From positions 1-64,000 of the forward strand of contig CAYNIW010000001.1 of the NCBI GenBank assembly GCA_964397545.1: a DNA stretch of 64,000 nucleotides, given 5' to 3'. Under the pieces are notes generated by a model, which searched no databases, was not told the origin of the DNA, and saw only the letters and a list, made by a program, of their open reading frames with translations. How positions within the stretch are numbered: the stretch's first letter is position 1; each line of letters opens with the position of its first letter. Positions 16,126 to 28,113 of the stretch are shown in pieces. The position numbers and the translations under genes are program-made. Source of the DNA: JAFGIG01 sp964397545. GTDB lineage: Bacteria; SDB-A.

Positions 16126-18236
16126 TGGAAAAAGCAGATTTACAAGAAGAGGATTTTTCAACCCGGACAAAGTTCATTCTGGTACTACTCCTCGGACTTT
16201 CCGTGTTCGTATCCTATTCGAAAAGTTTTAGGAACGGCTTTTTCTACGACGACAGGAACCTTATCACGGAAAACCCGCTTGTTGTAAATCACGAATATTC
16301 AAAGATATGGAAGACAGACCTCTTCGAGACCACGAGAGGCGCTTCTCAATATTACAGGCCCCTCGTCGTCGCATTTTTTGCCTTTGAATATCTCGTTTTT
16401 AAAGACAACGCAGGATTTTACCACCTCGTAAACGTCATCCTTCATTTTTTGTGCGTCCTTGTTCTGCTGAAATTTGCCGAAGTTTTTTTACATAAGTTCA
16501 GGTCAAACAAAAAACTTGCCTATTTTCCGGCTTTTCTTTTTGCCCTTCATCCAGCCAACTCGCAGACCGTCTATTGGATTGCGGCCCGTGGAGACATAAT
16601 AATGACGGCGGGGATTTTAGGAGGCGTCCTTTCTTTTCTGTCAAACAAAAAGATTTCGTATATATTCGTTCCCCTCACTTTTGCCCTAGCGGTTTTGAGC
16701 AAGGAGCTGGGACTGCTCTATCTCATCCTCGTGCCCTTATGCGTATTTTTTGTAGAAGAAAAAAAGATTAAAAGAGAGTATTTTTATAAATTCGCTGTCT
16801 TGATTCCTCTTGTCGCTGTCTATTTTATTGTCAGAGCGAACATCGTTGGGCAGGGTTTTGCCTTCAACACGGAAGAGACTTTCTGGAGACCCGAATACGG
16901 CCATCTGAAGAGGCTTTTGACAGTTCCTTCGATATGGGGATATTATTTGCTTCGCGCTTTTTTCCCTTTTTTTCTAAATTTTGAGTCGGGAATCGAGCTT
17001 TTTTCCGGGATTTTAAGGCCTCAGTTTTTTTTCGGATTGTTGAGCGTCACCGCAGTTTCCACAGCGGCCTTCTTGATGAGAAGGGATAAATTTTGGGTTT
17101 TTGCTGTGCTGTTCTGGACGATATCGCTTTTTCCCGTTCTCAACATATTTCCGATATTCGAGTCGGGAATGGAACATTACATGTATTTACCCATGACGGC
17201 TTTTTGTGTTTATTCCGGCAGTTTTTTCGGGGGAGGGAGAAAACGAGTAATACTCTTTTTTATTCTTTGCGCTGTATTTTCTCTGATAATTTTTTTAAGA
17301 GGCTGGACGTGGAAAAGCGAGTCAGATATATGGCTGGATTCGGCGAAAAAAACAGCCGTCTATGCAAGGCACGGCTGGATCCGATCGAGGATAAACCTCG
17401 CATCGTCGTATATAAGCGAGGCGGAAAAAAGCGATTCTGACGTAATATTTGTTTCAAAAGCCGAATCTCTCTACCTTGAGGTAAAAAGAGAATATCCCGG
17501 CTTTTCAAGCGTCAATATCGGTCTCGGAAACATTTATCTGATTAGGGGAGAATACGATTCTGCGCTTGTCTTTATTTCCGCCGCCGTCAGGGAAAACCCG
17601 GCGAATTACTTTCTTTTGAACAAACTTGCATTTATATATTCAGCTCTCGGAGACAATAATACGGCTTTGCTTATTCTTGAAAGAGCTGTGGAATTGAAAT
17701 CCGATTACGACGAGGCTAACGCGAACCTCGCTGTTTTGTATTTTTTGAGTAAAGATATCCAGAAATCCCAAAATTTATTTCAATCAACAGAGGTGACTCC
17801 GAGAAACCAAAAGATAATGAAGAGGCTTGAAATCGCCTTCGGTTCTTTAAGGGGTCAAAAGTTTTTACGGTATCACCCCGAGATGAAAGAAGCGGCGGCT
17901 CTTTTAGGTCAGGCGGGTTTTTTCAGTGAAAAATTGTTTTTACTCGAGGAGATGGCTGAATTGAATCCCGAAGACCCTGATATTGTTTTTGACCTCGCCC
18001 TTTGCGCCGCTCTTGAAATCGGAGATGTCTCCTATGCCCTCACTTTATTTGACGCCGGAGACATAAAATTTGCTGGAGACTCGAGGTTTTTAAGAGGGAA
18101 AGGGCTTTTGCATCTTTCCGTGGGAGATACTGCAAATTCAGTGCTCGCTTTCAAGGAGTATCTTGACAGGTTTCCTGAAGATTCATTTCGGCAGGATATA
18201 GAAAAATTTTTAAGTGAGATGAAAAAATACCCCTGA
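16125..18236 (+). CDS. TMTC-like polytopic membrane protein with TPR repeats
   Basis: 703 residues. The first 430 or so contain about ten membrane helices, with loop motifs such as SQYYRPLVVAFFAFEY, HLVNVILH and FALHPANSQTVYWIAARGD. These are the hallmarks of TMTC/PMT-like (GT-C fold) proteins; the acidic first loop FFYDDRNLI fits a GT-C catalytic loop. The C-terminal 270 residues form TPR-like helices. Eukaryotic TMTC proteins transfer mannose to proteins, whereas bacterial homologues are mostly uncharacterised. It overlaps the methyltransferase gene by one base. Glycosyltransferase activity is plausible but not shown. Confidence 0.75.
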   Translation: MEKADLQEEDFSTRTKFILVLLLGLSVFVSYSKSFRNGFFYDDRNLITENPLVVNHEYSKIWKTDLFETTRGASQYYRPLVVAFFAFEYLVFKDNAGFYHLVNVILHFLCVLVLLKFAEVFLHKFRSNKKLAYFPAFLFALHPANSQTVYWIAARGDIIMTAGILGGVLSFLSNKKISYIFVPLTFALAVLSKELGLLYLILVPLCVFFVEEKKIKREYFYKFAVLIPLVAVYFIVRANIVGQGFAFNTEETFWRPEYGHLKRLLTVPSIWGYYLLRAFFPFFLNFESGIELFSGILRPQFFFGLLSVTAVSTAAFLMRRDKFWVFAVLFWTISLFPVLNIFPIFESGMEHYMYLPMTAFCVYSGSFFGGGRKRVILFFILCAVFSLIIFLRGWTWKSESDIWLDSAKKTAVYARHGWIRSRINLASSYISEAEKSDSDVIFVSKAESLYLEVKREYPGFSSVNIGLGNIYLIRGEYDSALVFISAAVRENPANYFLLNKLAFIYSALGDNNTALLILERAVELKSDYDEANANLAVLYFLSKDIQKSQNLFQSTEVTPRNQKIMKRLEIAFGSLRGQKFLRYHPEMKEAAALLGQAGFFSEKLFLLEEMAELNPEDPDIVFDLALCAALEIGDVSYALTLFDAGDIKFAGDSRFLRGKGLLHLSVGDTANSVLAFKEYLDRFPEDSFRQDIEKFLSEMKKYP

Positions 18237-18240
18237 AAAA

Positions 18241-21018
18241 TTATGACCCAAGTTCTTTTTTTAGGTATCTGCCGGTTATTGAATTTTTGTCTGCAGCGAC
18301 CTGTTCAGGAGTCCCTTTCGAGACTACATATCCCCCTTTTTCTCCCCCTTCCGGGCCGAGGTCTATTATATAATCCGCCGATTTTACGACGTCCAAATTG
18401 TGCTCGACCACGATGAGGCTGTCGCCTCTTTCGACGAGGCGATTGAGGACGGTCAGCAGGACCTTGATATCAGCGAAGTGAAGACCGGTTGTCGGTTCGT
18501 CGAGTATATAAAGAGTCCTGTCCCTGCCTCCTTTTGACAGTTCTCTGGCGAGTTTCAGTCTTTGTGCCTCTCCCCCTGAAAGTTCAGGCGCGGGCTGTCC
18601 GAGAAGAAGATAATCCAGACCGATGGAAGATAGAAGACCGAGTCTTTTGGATATGTCGGGAAAGTTCGCAAAGAATTCTTGTGCTTCGTCAACAGACATT
18701 TCAAGAATTTCCGATATGTTTTTGTTTTTGTATTTTATGTCGAGAGTCTCCGGGTTAAATCTTTTTCCGCCGCAGGCGTCGCAGGTGACGAATACGTCGG
18801 GTAGAAAATGCATCTCTATCCTGAGGGAACCCTGACCTTCGCATTTCTCGCATCTTCCTCCTGAGACGTTGAAGCTGAACCTGCCGATTTTATAACCTCT
18901 CGCCTTGCTCTCGGGGACTGCCGCGAACAATTCGCGTATAGGCGTGAAAACTCCTGTATATGTCGCGGGATTTGACCTGGATGTCCTGCCAATTGGTGAC
19001 TGGTCAATGTTTATGACACGGTCTATGTTTTCAATTCCTTTTATGCTCCGGTGCCTGCCGGGGTTGTCCTGAGAGAGAGGATAAAAATGCTTTTTCAAGC
19101 TCTTGTAGAGGACTTGCTCGACGAGCGAGCTTTTTCCTGAACCGGAAACGCCTGTGACACAGATGAAAAGCCCAAGAGGAAAGACTACGTCAATATCTTT
19201 GAGATTGTTTTCCTGAGCACCTGCGACTTTAATGAAAAGAGCTTTGTCTTCTCTGCGCCTTTTCGGCAATGGAATGATCTCTTTTCTCGAGAGATAAAGA
19301 CCTGTCGGATTTTTTGAAGAGATAACTTGCTGATAAGTTCCCAGGGCAGAAACCTCCCCGCCTTCCCTTCCTGCGCCGGGGCCTAAATCTACAATATAGT
19401 CAGCGCTTTCTATTATCTGTCTGTCGTGTTCGACCACTATGACGTTGTTTCCGATGTTTCTGAGGTTGAGAAGCGTTTTGAGAAGTCTTCCCGTGTCTCT
19501 CGGGTGAAGGCCTATGGATGGCTCGTCGAGGACGTAGGTCACTCCCACAAGGCCGCTTCCTATCTGCGTCGCGAGGTGAACTCTCTGGTCTTCACCTCCG
19601 GATAGAGAATCCATCCTCCTGTCAAGGGAAATGTAGTTTAATCCAACTTCCACCATGAATTCTGCTCTCGCTTTTATTTCCCGGAGAACCCCTTCGGCGA
19701 TTTTATTCTCAATAGCCGTCAAGCCGAGGTCTTCTTCAAAAAATTCCCGGACGGCTTCGACGCTCATGGAAGATACGCTTGCAATATGCCTGCCTTTAAT
19801 TCTGAAAGCGAGGGCTTCTTTTTTAAGCCTCCGACCTGCGCAGGAAGGACAAGGTGAGAAAGACATGTATTTTTCTATTTCCTGACGCATCATGTTGGAT
19901 TCAGTCTGTTTGTATCTGCGCTCGAGATTCGGGATTATTCCTTCAAAAAAATCATCCATTCCATAGAGAATTGCCTTTTTCGCCTTTAGTGGAATTTTTG
20001 AAAAAGGTTCCGTCATTTTAAAGTTGTAATCCAGCGAAATTTTTTTCAGCTTGCCCCAGATGTATTTCCCTTCAGGATTTCCAATCGGTAAAATCGCCCC
20101 GTCGAGAATCGAAAGATCCTCGTCTGGAACGACGAGCTCTGGCGTTATTTCAATTTTCGTTCCGAGCCCGTCGCATTCGGGGCACGCTCCTGCAGGACTG
20201 TTGAAAGAAAAAAGTTTTGGTTCGGGTTTTGGGAGCTTTACGCCGCATTTGATACAGACAGGATCAATGGAAAACAAACTCTCTTTTTTTTCTTCAATGT
20301 CATAGACCGAAAGAATTCCTCTCGACTCTTTCAGAGCCGTTTCTACTGATTCAGCAATCCTTATTCTCGAAACGGACGGACCCGTGACGATTCTGTCAAC
20401 TACAACAGAAAAAGAAGACTTTACTGATTTGTTAAACTCGATTTTATCTTCGTCAAGATGGAAGACTTTTCCCGAAGAAAAAACTCTGACAAATCCTTTC
20501 TTTCGGAGCGAATTGAGAGTTTTTGTGAAATCTTTTCTGTCTGAAACCGTCAAAGGGGCGTTTATAAGTATTTTACGCTCTTTTTCCCATTGGATTATCT
20601 TATCAATCATCTCCGGGGTTGAATAACTGAAAATTCTCTCAGAGCATACAGGGCAGTATGGAGAGGAGACTCTTGAAAAAAGAAGCCTCATATAGTCGTA
20701 TATCTCGGTCACAGTTCCGACTATTGAGCGCGGATTCCGCGCTATTTTCCTCTGTGATATCGAAATGGCGGGAGAAAGACCCTCGATGCTTTCGACATCC
20801 GGTTTCTCCATTATTCCTAAAAACTGCCTGGCGTATGTTGAGAGGGATTCGACGTAACGCCTTTGCCCTTCAGCGTAAATAGTGTCGAAAGCGAGAGAAG
20901 ATTTCCCCGAACCGGATATGCCTGTGATGACAACAAGTTTGTCCCGCGGAATGTCAAGGTCTATTGATTTAAGGTTGTGAACCTTTGCTTTTCGTATGAC
21001 GATGAATTTATCGGACAT
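18241..21018 (-). CDS. uvrA: UvrA, excinuclease ABC subunit A
   Basis: 925 residues, the usual UvrA length. Two ABC modules are seen: Walker A GISGSGKSSLAFDT near the N-terminus and GVSGSGKSSLVEQ in the second half, two LSGGE signatures and two ILDEP/VLDEP Walker B motifs. Zinc-binding CX2C pairs occur in CPVC, in CIKC with CPEC, and in CEKC with CDAC. UvrA dimers recognise bulky DNA damage and load UvrB in nucleotide excision repair. It is transcribed away from the rRNA operon and ends four bases from the convergent TMTC-like gene. Confidence 0.97.
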   Translation of the reverse strand: MSDKFIVIRKAKVHNLKSIDLDIPRDKLVVITGISGSGKSSLAFDTIYAEGQRRYVESLSTYARQFLGIMEKPDVESIEGLSPAISISQRKIARNPRSIVGTVTEIYDYMRLLFSRVSSPYCPVCSERIFSYSTPEMIDKIIQWEKERKILINAPLTVSDRKDFTKTLNSLRKKGFVRVFSSGKVFHLDEDKIEFNKSVKSSFSVVVDRIVTGPSVSRIRIAESVETALKESRGILSVYDIEEKKESLFSIDPVCIKCGVKLPKPEPKLFSFNSPAGACPECDGLGTKIEITPELVVPDEDLSILDGAILPIGNPEGKYIWGKLKKISLDYNFKMTEPFSKIPLKAKKAILYGMDDFFEGIIPNLERRYKQTESNMMRQEIEKYMSFSPCPSCAGRRLKKEALAFRIKGRHIASVSSMSVEAVREFFEEDLGLTAIENKIAEGVLREIKARAEFMVEVGLNYISLDRRMDSLSGGEDQRVHLATQIGSGLVGVTYVLDEPSIGLHPRDTGRLLKTLLNLRNIGNNVIVVEHDRQIIESADYIVDLGPGAGREGGEVSALGTYQQVISSKNPTGLYLSRKEIIPLPKRRREDKALFIKVAGAQENNLKDIDVVFPLGLFICVTGVSGSGKSSLVEQVLYKSLKKHFYPLSQDNPGRHRSIKGIENIDRVINIDQSPIGRTSRSNPATYTGVFTPIRELFAAVPESKARGYKIGRFSFNVSGGRCEKCEGQGSLRIEMHFLPDVFVTCDACGGKRFNPETLDIKYKNKNISEILEMSVDEAQEFFANFPDISKRLGLLSSIGLDYLLLGQPAPELSGGEAQRLKLARELSKGGRDRTLYILDEPTTGLHFADIKVLLTVLNRLVERGDSLIVVEHNLDVVKSADYIIDLGPEGGEKGGYVVSKGTPEQVAADKNSITGRYLKKELGS

Positions 21019-21128
21019 ATTTTCTTTGAATGGATTCCTTTTTATTTTTAGATTTTACACCATTTAGCATTCGATTCGTCCCATGAGTAAATATAATCTA
21101 ATTCTGATAAAAAAAACAAAAAATTAAC

Positions 21129-21157
21129 TTGACAAGAGAAGTCAGTTTTATTAATAT
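21129..21157 (+). promoter_or_regulatory. rRNA operon promoter (sigma70 type)
   Basis: TTGACA (21129-21134), an exact 17-nt spacer and TAATAT (21152-21157) place a strong promoter about 90 bases before the 23S gene, with transcription predicted to start near 21164. It shows that the 23S-5S operon is independently transcribed. Confidence 0.82.
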
Positions 21158-21202
21158 GCTTTCCTCACTGCAAATTGTATCTTTTGCAGAGGGTAATAAT
21201 AC

Positions 21203-21215
21203 GCTCTTTGAAAAT
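21203..21215 (+). promoter_or_regulatory. boxA-like rRNA antitermination site
   Basis: CGCTCTTTGAAAA matches the boxA element (consensus close to TGCTCTTTGAAA) that recruits the NusB/S10 antitermination complex in rRNA leaders. It lies between the promoter and the 23S processing stem, where boxA belongs. Confidence 0.65.
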
Positions 21216-21232
21216 TCAATATAGAAGCTGTC
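21216..21232 (+). repeat. 5' arm of the 23S rRNA processing stem
   Basis: These 17 bases (beginning TTCAATATAG) are the exact reverse complement of 24262-24278, on the far side of the 23S gene. Pairing brings the two ends of pre-23S together, as in the RNase III processing stem of other bacteria. Confidence 0.85.
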
Positions 21233-21248
21233 CAGAGAAAAAAATGTG

Positions 21249-24250
<3,002 letters not shown>

Positions 24251-24261
24251 ACATAAAATAC

Positions 24262-24278
24262 ACAGCTTCTATATTGAA
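24262..24278 (+). repeat. 3' arm of the 23S rRNA processing stem
   Basis: This is the exact reverse complement of 21216-21232. It lies between the 23S 3' end and the 5S gene, completing the 17-bp stem expected to be cut during rRNA maturation. Confidence 0.85.
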
Positions 24279-24299
24279 CTTTTTGGATTATGTTAAAAT

Positions 24300-24416
24300 C
24301 CTCGGTGGCTATGGCGGAAGGGCTACACCCGTTCCCATTCCGAACACGGTAGTTAAGCCTTCCAGCGCTGATGGTACTTCAGTGGCAACGCTGTGGGAGA
24401 GTAGGACGCCGCCGGG
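24300..24416 (+). rRNA. rrf: 5S ribosomal RNA
   Basis: About 117 nt, 50 bases after the 23S gene. It has the conserved 5S core CCCGTTCCCATTCCGAACAC and the GGGAGAGTAGGACGCCGCC 3' region. Helix I forms between CCTCGGTGGC at the 5' end and GCCGCCGGGG at the 3' end, which sets the boundaries. A run of seven T follows directly. Confidence 0.95.
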
Positions 24417-24424
24417 GTTTTTTT
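24411..24424 (+). terminator. Terminator of the rRNA operon
   Basis: The GC-rich 3' strand of 5S helix I is followed at once by TTTTTTT (24418-24424). The 5S helix plus the U-tract would act as an intrinsic terminator; no separate hairpin is present before the next promoter at 24474. Confidence 0.5.
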
Positions 24425-24473
24425 ATTTTATAATTCCTTTGTTTTTTCCCTCATCCTGACGGGCATAATTTCC

Positions 24474-24502
24474 TTGACACGTTTTGTAAATATAAGATAA
24501 AT
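24474..24502 (+). promoter_or_regulatory. Promoter of the outer-membrane protein gene
   Basis: TTGACA (24474-24479) is followed, after 17 nt, by ATAAAT (24497-24502), and lies 33 bases before the start codon of the small barrel protein. The -35 box is perfect and the -10 box moderate. Confidence 0.65.
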
Positions 24503-24534
24503 TCTATGTTAAGATAGTGTAACAAGGAGGCGAA

Positions 24535-25146
24535 ATGAAGAAGTTAATGCTGATGGGATTGATCTTAGTTGCTTTTTCCGCAGCGGCTTTTTCCCAAATG
24601 ATTCTTCCGATTCACTTTGGCGTCAAAGGAGGTCTTGCTCTCGCGAATACATACGGCAGTGACGTCCCCGACAGCATGAGCGGGTGGAAGCCTGGATTTT
24701 ACGGCGGCGTTTACGGCAACTATTCTTTCAGTCCGATGATGGCTGTTCAGGGAGAACTTCTTTTTACCCAGAAAGGCGCGAAATACAGCTACGGCAACGT
24801 AAAAGGTTCTTCTACTATCAATTACATCAATATTCCAATTCTTCTCAGATTAAACGTCCCCAACCTGACTTTTGGTTTGGCGTTTCTCGGAGGAGTTGAC
24901 ATGGGCGTAAAAGTCTCAGCATCGCGGGAACAAGATGTCGGAGGGACAAAGACGAGCGGAGATTATGAAAACATAAACGGATTCGATATCGGCGCCGCTC
25001 TTGGAGCTGAAGCTTGCTACATGAATTTTCTCTTTGAAGCAAGATACATCCACGGATTGACCAATGTTCCGGAAAAAGTAAATAATGTTCAGGCAGAAGC
25101 AAAAAATCAGGCTATCTGCGTCGGAGTCGGTTACCAGATAATGTAA
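24535..25146 (+). CDS. Small outer-membrane beta-barrel protein
   Basis: 203 residues with a signal peptide (MKKLMLMGLILVAFSAAAFS) and mature sequence PIHFGVKGGLALANTYG. Alternating amphipathic strands, FGLAFLGGVD, and a C-terminal strand ending in VGYQIM are typical of the OMP_b-brl (PorT/OmpX-like) family of eight-stranded barrels. AAGGAGG precedes the start. It is a monocistronic unit with its own promoter and a strong terminator, which suggests an abundant protein. The specific function is unknown. Confidence 0.85.
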   Translation: MKKLMLMGLILVAFSAAAFSQMILPIHFGVKGGLALANTYGSDVPDSMSGWKPGFYGGVYGNYSFSPMMAVQGELLFTQKGAKYSYGNVKGSSTINYINIPILLRLNVPNLTFGLAFLGGVDMGVKVSASREQDVGGTKTSGDYENINGFDIGAALGAEACYMNFLFEARYIHGLTNVPEKVNNVQAEAKNQAICVGVGYQIM

Positions 25147-25162
25147 TTTTTGATATCTTTGA

Positions 25163-25190
25163 AAAAAGCCGCTCTAATGGGCGGCTTTTT
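25163..25190 (+). terminator. Intrinsic terminator
   Basis: A perfect 10-bp stem, AAAAAGCCGC (25163-25172) with GCGGCTTTTT (25181-25190), has an 8-base loop and a further T-rich tail. It ends the barrel-protein transcript 13 bases before the next start codon. Confidence 0.9.
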
Positions 25191-25202
25191 CTTTATCCAG
25201 AT

Positions 25203-25835
25203 ATGATTTCTGAAAAATATTTAATCTCTTCTTACAAAAAATTGAAACCCGAGATAGAAAAATGCTTGACGAAGTTTGAGAAAACCGGAAAAAGTAAAGA
25301 TGAAGATATTTTCCCGGAGCTCTGTTTCTGCCTTCTAACGCCTCAGTCAAACGCGAAGAGGTGCTGGGGAGCTGTAGAAGAACTTCTGGAGAGAAATCTT
25401 CTGTTCGACGGTTCAAAAGAGGAGTTGGCAAAAATTCTAAGGGACAAGACGCGTTTTCACAACTGCAAGGCTGAAAATATTGTCTCGGCGAGAAAACTTC
25501 TTCAAAAAATCCGTTTTTGCGGCATGCTGAATATTAAAGACGACCTCCAAATGAGGGCTGAACTCGCCGAAAGAGTCAAAGGGATGGGGTATAAGGAGGC
25601 GAGCCATTTCATGAGGAACATAGGCAGAGGAAAGAAAATCGCGATACTCGACAGACACGTATTAAGATTTCTAATGTCTTTCAAAGTATTAGATGAAATT
25701 CCAGAAAATCTTTCTGTAAAAGGATATCTTGAAACAGAAAATTTGTATGTAAATTTTTCAAAAAGAATATCAATACCCCCGGATCATCTTGACATGCTTA
25801 TATGGTTTCACTCGACGGGCGAATTCTTCAAATGA
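25203..25835 (+). CDS. N-glycosylase/DNA lyase, Ogg2 family
   Basis: 210 residues with the compact HhH-GPD fold of the Ogg2 family (MjOgg-like). The helix-hairpin-helix GMGYKEASHFMRNIG contains the catalytic K131, and ILDRHV contains the catalytic D150. The N-terminal PELCFCLLTPQSNA is also characteristic. These enzymes excise 8-oxoguanine and nick the abasic site by beta-lyase action. The family was first described in archaea and is patchy in bacteria. No clear Shine-Dalgarno is seen, and the start follows a terminator by 13 bases, so transcription probably relies on read-through or a hidden promoter. Confidence 0.88.
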   Translation: MISEKYLISSYKKLKPEIEKCLTKFEKTGKSKDEDIFPELCFCLLTPQSNAKRCWGAVEELLERNLLFDGSKEELAKILRDKTRFHNCKAENIVSARKLLQKIRFCGMLNIKDDLQMRAELAERVKGMGYKEASHFMRNIGRGKKIAILDRHVLRFLMSFKVLDEIPENLSVKGYLETENLYVNFSKRISIPPDHLDMLIWFHSTGEFFK

Positions 25836-26470
25836 AGAATAAATTTTTTTTATTTTTAATTTTTTCATCTTTAATAATAACAGAACTTTCATCTGGAACT
25901 GACGAAGATCCTTACAGGAATTACAGCTCATGGAGAAGATTTAAGACGGCTGAGTTCATGTTGTCCGGGGATTGCTGGCGGTTTTCTTTTTTTGAAATAT
26001 CCACAGGGGGGCTGAACCGCAAATTCGGCAGAGGTTTTGGCATTGTCGAGGTTAATAAAATTTATGAAAATGACGGTTTTTATAAAGAAACACTTGTAAT
26101 TTCGGTTTTGCCGGTCTTTTTATACACTGCTTTTCCTCTGGGCAAAGTGCCTCGCAACATTGATGACAACACCGGCGAAGGAAGAATAGTCATAGTGCCG
26201 AAACAGGGATTCTTTCAATATCCGGCTTGTTTTTATATGAACATGAAACTTGGTCTTTTTTCTATTGCCTACTCCGAAGAGGAAAGGGAATATGCCGTTT
26301 CATACTGTTTTTCCTTTTCATTGGAAAAATCTTTGTGGTATCAGAATTTTTTGGCGCTGGAAGCGGGATACAACGGGTTTCTCTATCCCATTGACGGTAA
26401 ATGCGCGGGAACTTACTACATAGGATTATCTTCGGGAGTGTTGTCAAACTGGAAAAGAGTTGATATATAG
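25832..26470 (+). CDS. Secreted protein of unknown function
   Basis: The start at ATG 25832 overlaps the stop of the glycosylase gene (ATGA) and opens a signal peptide (MKNKFFLFLIFSSLIITEL); an earlier in-frame start at 25802 would bury it. The mature protein has about 190 residues, is rich in aromatic residues and alternating strands (LGLFSIAYSE, SYCFSFSLEK, YYIGLSSGVL), and may be a small barrel or beta-sandwich. No known motif is recognised. It is followed after five bases by nadE. Confidence 0.65.
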   Translation: MKNKFFLFLIFSSLIITELSSGTDEDPYRNYSSWRRFKTAEFMLSGDCWRFSFFEISTGGLNRKFGRGFGIVEVNKIYENDGFYKETLVISVLPVFLYTAFPLGKVPRNIDDNTGEGRIVIVPKQGFFQYPACFYMNMKLGLFSIAYSEEEREYAVSYCFSFSLEKSLWYQNFLALEAGYNGFLYPIDGKCAGTYYIGLSSGVLSNWKRVDI

Positions 26471-26475
26471 AAAGC

Positions 26476-28113
26476 ATGAAAATTTGTCTTGCTCAGCTGA
26501 ACACAAAAATAGGCGATTTTGAAGGAAATTTATATAAAGCAAAGAAAGCCGTTGAAACCGCCGCGAGAAAAGGTTCTGATTTAGTCATCTTCTCGGAATT
26601 GTTCATCACCGGATATCCTCCCAAAGACCTTCTCGAACAAAAATTTTTTCTCGACAGATCAGAACGCATCTTCGGTGAATACTTAAAACTGTCATCAAGA
26701 TTTCCTTCGACATCCATTGTCTTGGGATGTGTCGAAAAAAACGGAAAAGGCAAAGGGCTGTATAATTCAGCATGCGTTCTTCACGGCGGAAAAAAAATAT
26801 TCAGCCAGCCGAAAACCCTTATTCCTTACTACGACGTGTTCGATGAAGTAAGGTATTTCGACTCTTCCGAATCTAGCGAGTTGTTCGTATTCGGGGGGAA
26901 AAAGATAGGCCTGACAGTGTGCGAAGACGCCTGGTCTGATTCAAAAAATTGGAAAGGAAGCGCACTTTACGAAAAAGACCCGATAGATATTTTGTGCTCA
27001 AAAGGAGCGGAGCTGATAATCAACATTTCGGCTTCTCCTTATTCAGTCGGCAAGGGAAAAAAAAGAAAGGAAATCTTCGGCAATATCGCTAAAAATTACG
27101 GAGTCGTATTTATTTTTCTCAATCAGGTTGGGGCAAACGACGAATTGATTTTCGACGGCGGCAGTTTTGTTTTTTCTAAAGACGCAAAACCGCTGGTCCT
27201 CCTTTCTTCTTTTGAGGAAGAAATCGCTTTTTATGAAACAGGGAATAAGAAAATCTTGTTAAATAAAGCTGAATTTAGTCAACCCGAAGAAATATATAAA
27301 GCGCTGAAACTCGGAGTCAGGGATTATCTGGGTAAATGCGGATTCAAAAAAGCCGTAATCGGGCTTTCGGGGGGTATTGATTCCGCGGTCACGGCTTGTA
27401 TTGCCGCTGGAGCTATCGGCAGAGAAAACCTGACGGGCATAACAATGCCTTCGCGTTTTTCTTCTAAAGGCAGTATCGACGATTCAAAGGCTCTCGCTGA
27501 GAACCTGGGTATAGATTTTATCAAAATACCGATAGAGCAGATATATAATGCTTACCTCTCTTCTTTTGAAACTTATTTCGAGGGCTTGCCGTTCGACGAG
27601 ACGGAAGAAAATATTCAGGCGAGAATAAGGGGCAATTTGCTCATGGCTTTTTCAAACAAGTTCGGTTCAATGCTTCTTTCAACCGGAAACAAAAGCGAAC
27701 TTGCCGTGGGATACTGCACATTATACGGGGATATGAGCGGAGGACTTGCGGTTTTGTCTGATGTCCCGAAGACGACAGTCTATGAACTCGCATCTCATAT
27801 AAACAAAAAAGAAAAAATAATTCCTGCGGACACAATATTAAAGCCTCCTTCTGCCGAGTTGAAATTTGATCAAAAAGATCAGGACACATTGCCGCCTTAT
27901 GAAATTCTTGACAAAATTCTCGAACTACTGGTTGAAAAAAATCTTTCACCAGATGAAATTGAATCGAGAGGTTTCGACATAAAGACGGTTAATTTCATCG
28001 CGGAAAGAGTTTTTAAAAATGAACATAAAAGGCGTCAAGCCGCGATAGGTTTGAGAATTTCGGAAAAAGCTTTCGGCTCAGGAAGAAGAATGCCGATAGC
28101 GGCTTTTTACTAA
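26476..28113 (+). CDS. nadE: Glutamine-dependent NAD+ synthetase
   Basis: 545 residues in two domains. The N-terminal nitrilase-type glutaminase has the E-K-C triad at E41 (FSELFITG), K113 (QPKTLIPYYDVFDE) and C149 (LTVCEDAW). The C-terminal synthetase has the PP-loop GLSGGIDS at 296-303 and the STGNKSELAVGY segment. It amidates deamido-NAD with ammonia channelled from glutamine, the last step of NAD synthesis. It converges on the MgtC-like gene with a 4-nt overlap of ends, and no terminator is visible between them. Confidence 0.96.
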   Translation: MKICLAQLNTKIGDFEGNLYKAKKAVETAARKGSDLVIFSELFITGYPPKDLLEQKFFLDRSERIFGEYLKLSSRFPSTSIVLGCVEKNGKGKGLYNSACVLHGGKKIFSQPKTLIPYYDVFDEVRYFDSSESSELFVFGGKKIGLTVCEDAWSDSKNWKGSALYEKDPIDILCSKGAELIINISASPYSVGKGKKRKEIFGNIAKNYGVVFIFLNQVGANDELIFDGGSFVFSKDAKPLVLLSSFEEEIAFYETGNKKILLNKAEFSQPEEIYKALKLGVRDYLGKCGFKKAVIGLSGGIDSAVTACIAAGAIGRENLTGITMPSRFSSKGSIDDSKALAENLGIDFIKIPIEQIYNAYLSSFETYFEGLPFDETEENIQARIRGNLLMAFSNKFGSMLLSTGNKSELAVGYCTLYGDMSGGLAVLSDVPKTTVYELASHINKKEKIIPADTILKPPSAELKFDQKDQDTLPPYEILDKILELLVEKNLSPDEIESRGFDIKTVNFIAERVFKNEHKRRQAAIGLRISEKAFGSGRRMPIAAFY

